Positions 61,975 through 64,000 of a DNA stretch of 64,000 nucleotides are shown piece by piece; position 1 is the stretch's first letter; each line of letters begins with the position of its first letter. Source of the stretch: Fremontodendron californicum (Eukaryota; Streptophyta; Magnoliopsida; Malvales; Malvaceae). The notes under the pieces were generated by a model. It was not told where the DNA came from and made no database searches. It saw only the letters and a program-made list of their open reading frames with translations. The stretch is from contig JAULJL010000024.1 in assembly GCA_030761205.1 (NCBI GenBank), positions 18,031,122-18,095,121 of the forward strand, read 5' to 3'. Made by a program: the position numbers and the translations under genes.

Positions 61975-62580
61975 GTGCTTGAACCTTCCGTTTCAGACAT
62001 AAGCAATTTTCTGTGGAATGTCCCCAAATCCCAGAATGATAATCACAATATGCATTCTCGTCATACCAGCTCGAATATGAGGGTTGGATAGGCTCCATTG
62101 GAACTTTAGTGAGGAGTTGCTCTTCGACCAGTTAGAGCAATAGTTTAGAGCAAGACATGGGGAGTGGCTCAAATTGATCTCTTTTCCGGATATTCTTTGG
62201 CTTCCTCTGGCTGACAAAAGGTTGAAAATTTACTGGATTCTGAGAAGCCATTGGGTATAAGTATGAACCCTGGGATACATAATTCATAGAAGGACAGGGT
62301 GGTTGGTATGAAGTAGCCAGAATATACGAGGCAAAGTCTCCCACAGCTTGGACATCTTCCTCTTTTTTTTTGGGCGTCCTGTTTCTCTCTGCATTAAATG
62401 TTTTACCTCTTTCGAGTTTCCAGCCTTGATAGCATTTTCAATCATTTCCCTAGAGATTACCATGTCCGAAAAATTCTTCGTGGTGTTGCCGACAAGTTTA
62501 TCATAGTACGAGGCACAAAAAGGACAGTGGTTTCCTTCTAAGTTAGGGGCAGTTGTACTTGGGTGGACATGTTCCTCCAC
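61975..62580 (-). pseudogene. Gag fragment of region F
   Basis: Minus-strand codons read CASYYDKLVGNTTKNFSDMV and REMIENAIKAGNS (end of the capsid-like part), then after shifts KNIRKRDQFEPLP and a single knuckle CDYHSGIWGHSTENC with LKRKVQALINK, followed by a stop. The upstream part is separated by the LTR insertion at 62581, and only the first of the three knuckle modules seen in region E is evident. Confidence 0.8.
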
Positions 62581-64000
62581 TGATAACTCGTATAATTATA
62601 TAGTTTTTAGTTATGTTTTATTATTGGTTTGCGTCAAATACGAGTTATTATTGTTTAGTCTAATTGTGTTTATGATCTTTTATATTTTTATTTGGTGTTT
62701 TTCACAAGTTTCTTTGAGTGATTTTAGATTACTAGAATTAAGGGCAAATCCAGTTCAGTTCCAGTTCCGACACCTTTTTCCATATCAGCTATATCTCGAG
62801 TTTCACTGAAGCCATAAGGCTGAAATTTTAACCGTGCAAAGTTAAGAGGCATATCTATCTTTTTCATGTTTTACACTTCTTGAAACGGAGTCGTTTTCCC
62901 TAGCGAAATCAACCATCAAGTTGGCTGATGTGCAATGACGTCTGTGCTGACCAGTTTTGGTATTTTGACCATATCTTCTGATCCACATCAGAAAATGAGC
63001 TGATTCCAACGGCTATGGATCAGTAACTGATAGGGGAACATTTTTCTAGAATACCATGTGATCAGATCAAGCCTCCAATATTGACAAAATTGACCATCAA
63101 GTTGGCTGATCAAAATTGTCATACAATATGACGAAAATTGTTAGAAAAATGCACCCACCTATTATACCTACCTTTGAAATTTGTAAAGCTTGTCTCTTTT
63201 CATTTAGCCCTCCAAAATGTGTATAAATAGAGGGCCTTGGATGATTGTAAGACATGGTAGATAGGTAGGATATTAGCCATTGTAATAAAATTCTCTAAGT
63301 TTTCTTCTTCTTTCTTTTCTCTAGTTTTCTTTTTCTTTAGAAAGAGCAAGAGGTTGGATAATTAATATTCTTCTTCTTCTTCTTTCTTTCTTTTATTTTC
63401 TTCTTAGATTCTATTTAATTTTATGTTTATAATGCCTATGCTAGGCTAAACTTCTATTTGGTTAAGGGTGATTTCAAAGCCCTAGACATGTTTTGTGATT
63501 GATTTTCAGATTATATCTATCATTAATTTTCTATCAAAGTTGCTTATGTTCTTCTACAAGAATTGTTCATGATGTTGTCTTGATTTATTTAGGTGTACAA
63601 CTAGATAGATCTTGATAATTATTTATTGCTAGTTTAGGAGTCTTGATCCGTGTAATTGTCTTGATTTCCTATTCATAAGTGGCAATTTGTGATTAATGAT
63701 TATGGTCAAGTTTTCAATAATTGCAAAGTGGAACATAACCTAAGTTGAACAATCTGAGCTTATGTGTTTGTTGCTTAGATCAACCTATCTTTCTCATCAT
63801 AAAGCTGCCATTAAATTGAATCTAGAGAGCTTATTCTAGGTTGTTTAATGGTTAGAGATTAAATAGAGAGCTTGTTCTATTTAACGACAAACTAAGGAAA
63901 GATTGGGATAACAGAGCTTGTTGTTATCTACGGTTGTTAACTTTGATAGTTGGTTGATATTGATAGATCTGAAATTGATTCTTAATGATGTCTAGTGATG
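62581..64000 (+). mobile_element. Second-family LTR, 5' part, inserted in the region F gag
   Basis: Begins TGATAACTCGTATAATTAT and is collinear with the reverse complement of 47064 down to about 45425. The window ends inside it. TATA box TATAAATAG at 63222-63230. The flanking TCCAC (62576-62580) should be one half of the target duplication. Whether this is a solo LTR or the 5' LTR of a complete element cannot be seen. Confidence 0.85.
63222..63230 (+). promoter_or_regulatory. TATA box of the second-family LTR
   Basis: TATAAATAG, conserved in both copies of this LTR (the other is at 46229-46237, minus strand), in a locally less AT-rich context (GTGTATAAATAGAGGGCC). Likely the core promoter of the element; transcript start is not determined. 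Confidence 0.6.

Larger units (their letters stand above)
57737..62580 (-). mobile_element. Region F: 3' internal part of a neighbouring gag-only unit
   Basis: Starts with the polypurine tract against LTR-E. In rightward order it has one ~71-bp-type unit (57990-58015), a different tandem array (58058-59046), GATGCAAATGCTTC repeats, the conserved coding-like block, the post-pol DNA and a gag fragment cut by an LTR insertion at 62581. As in region E, gag and the 3' non-coding DNA are adjacent with no pol between them. Confidence 0.75.

Overview
This window is nuclear DNA of a flowering plant, most likely a eudicot. It holds one conserved gene with many introns, followed by about 48 kb of AT-rich, nested and rearranged LTR retrotransposon DNA. 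I see no bacterial, organellar or CRISPR features, and no tRNA or rRNA genes.

Region 1 (1-13,560): the minus strand carries the spindle-assembly-checkpoint gene MAD1. Thirteen exons with GT/AG junctions and consistent phases lie between 13,346 and 2,318 and give about 639 codons. The last roughly 85 residues known from plant MAD1 must lie left of the window. Its introns hold a 181-bp MITE and two related hAT-type MITEs in opposite orientation, each with intact 8-bp target-site duplications.

Region 2 (13,560-15,855): intergenic DNA with a decayed minus-strand fragment that resembles the C-terminal OB-fold and zinc-finger part of an RPA70-like protein.

Region 3 (15,856-64,000): one retrotransposon family of the Ty3/gypsy Tat/Ogre type. 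It has 4-6 kb LTRs running TGTAGACACC to GGTTGCGACA, a primer-binding site matching the 3' end of tRNA-Arg, and a G-rich polypurine tract before the 3' LTR. Minus-strand order is LTR-A (15,856-20,721), internal DNA split by solo LTR-B (22,478-28,215), and an integrase C-terminus (28,938-29,276). A plus-oriented block (29,318-35,468) ends in truncated LTR-C. The chain then returns to minus: LTR-D (35,627-40,848), internal region E (40,849-52,369), LTR-E (52,370-57,736) and internal region F (57,737 to the window end). D and E each have PBS-side DNA on one side and PPT-side DNA on the other, so neighbouring units share LTRs. Region E has a broken gag but no protease, reverse transcriptase, RNase H or integrase, so it looks like a non-autonomous gag-only derivative. 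Region F looks the same as far as it can be seen.

The most notable structures are a roughly 6.2-kb inverted duplication (29,318-35,468 against 37,518-43,810), 3' tandem arrays that differ completely between units, a gag with three CHHC knuckle modules, a microinversion hairpin inside LTR-E, and younger insertions (a hAT with a nested MITE, and LTRs of a second family) whose empty sites can be read in sister copies inside the window.
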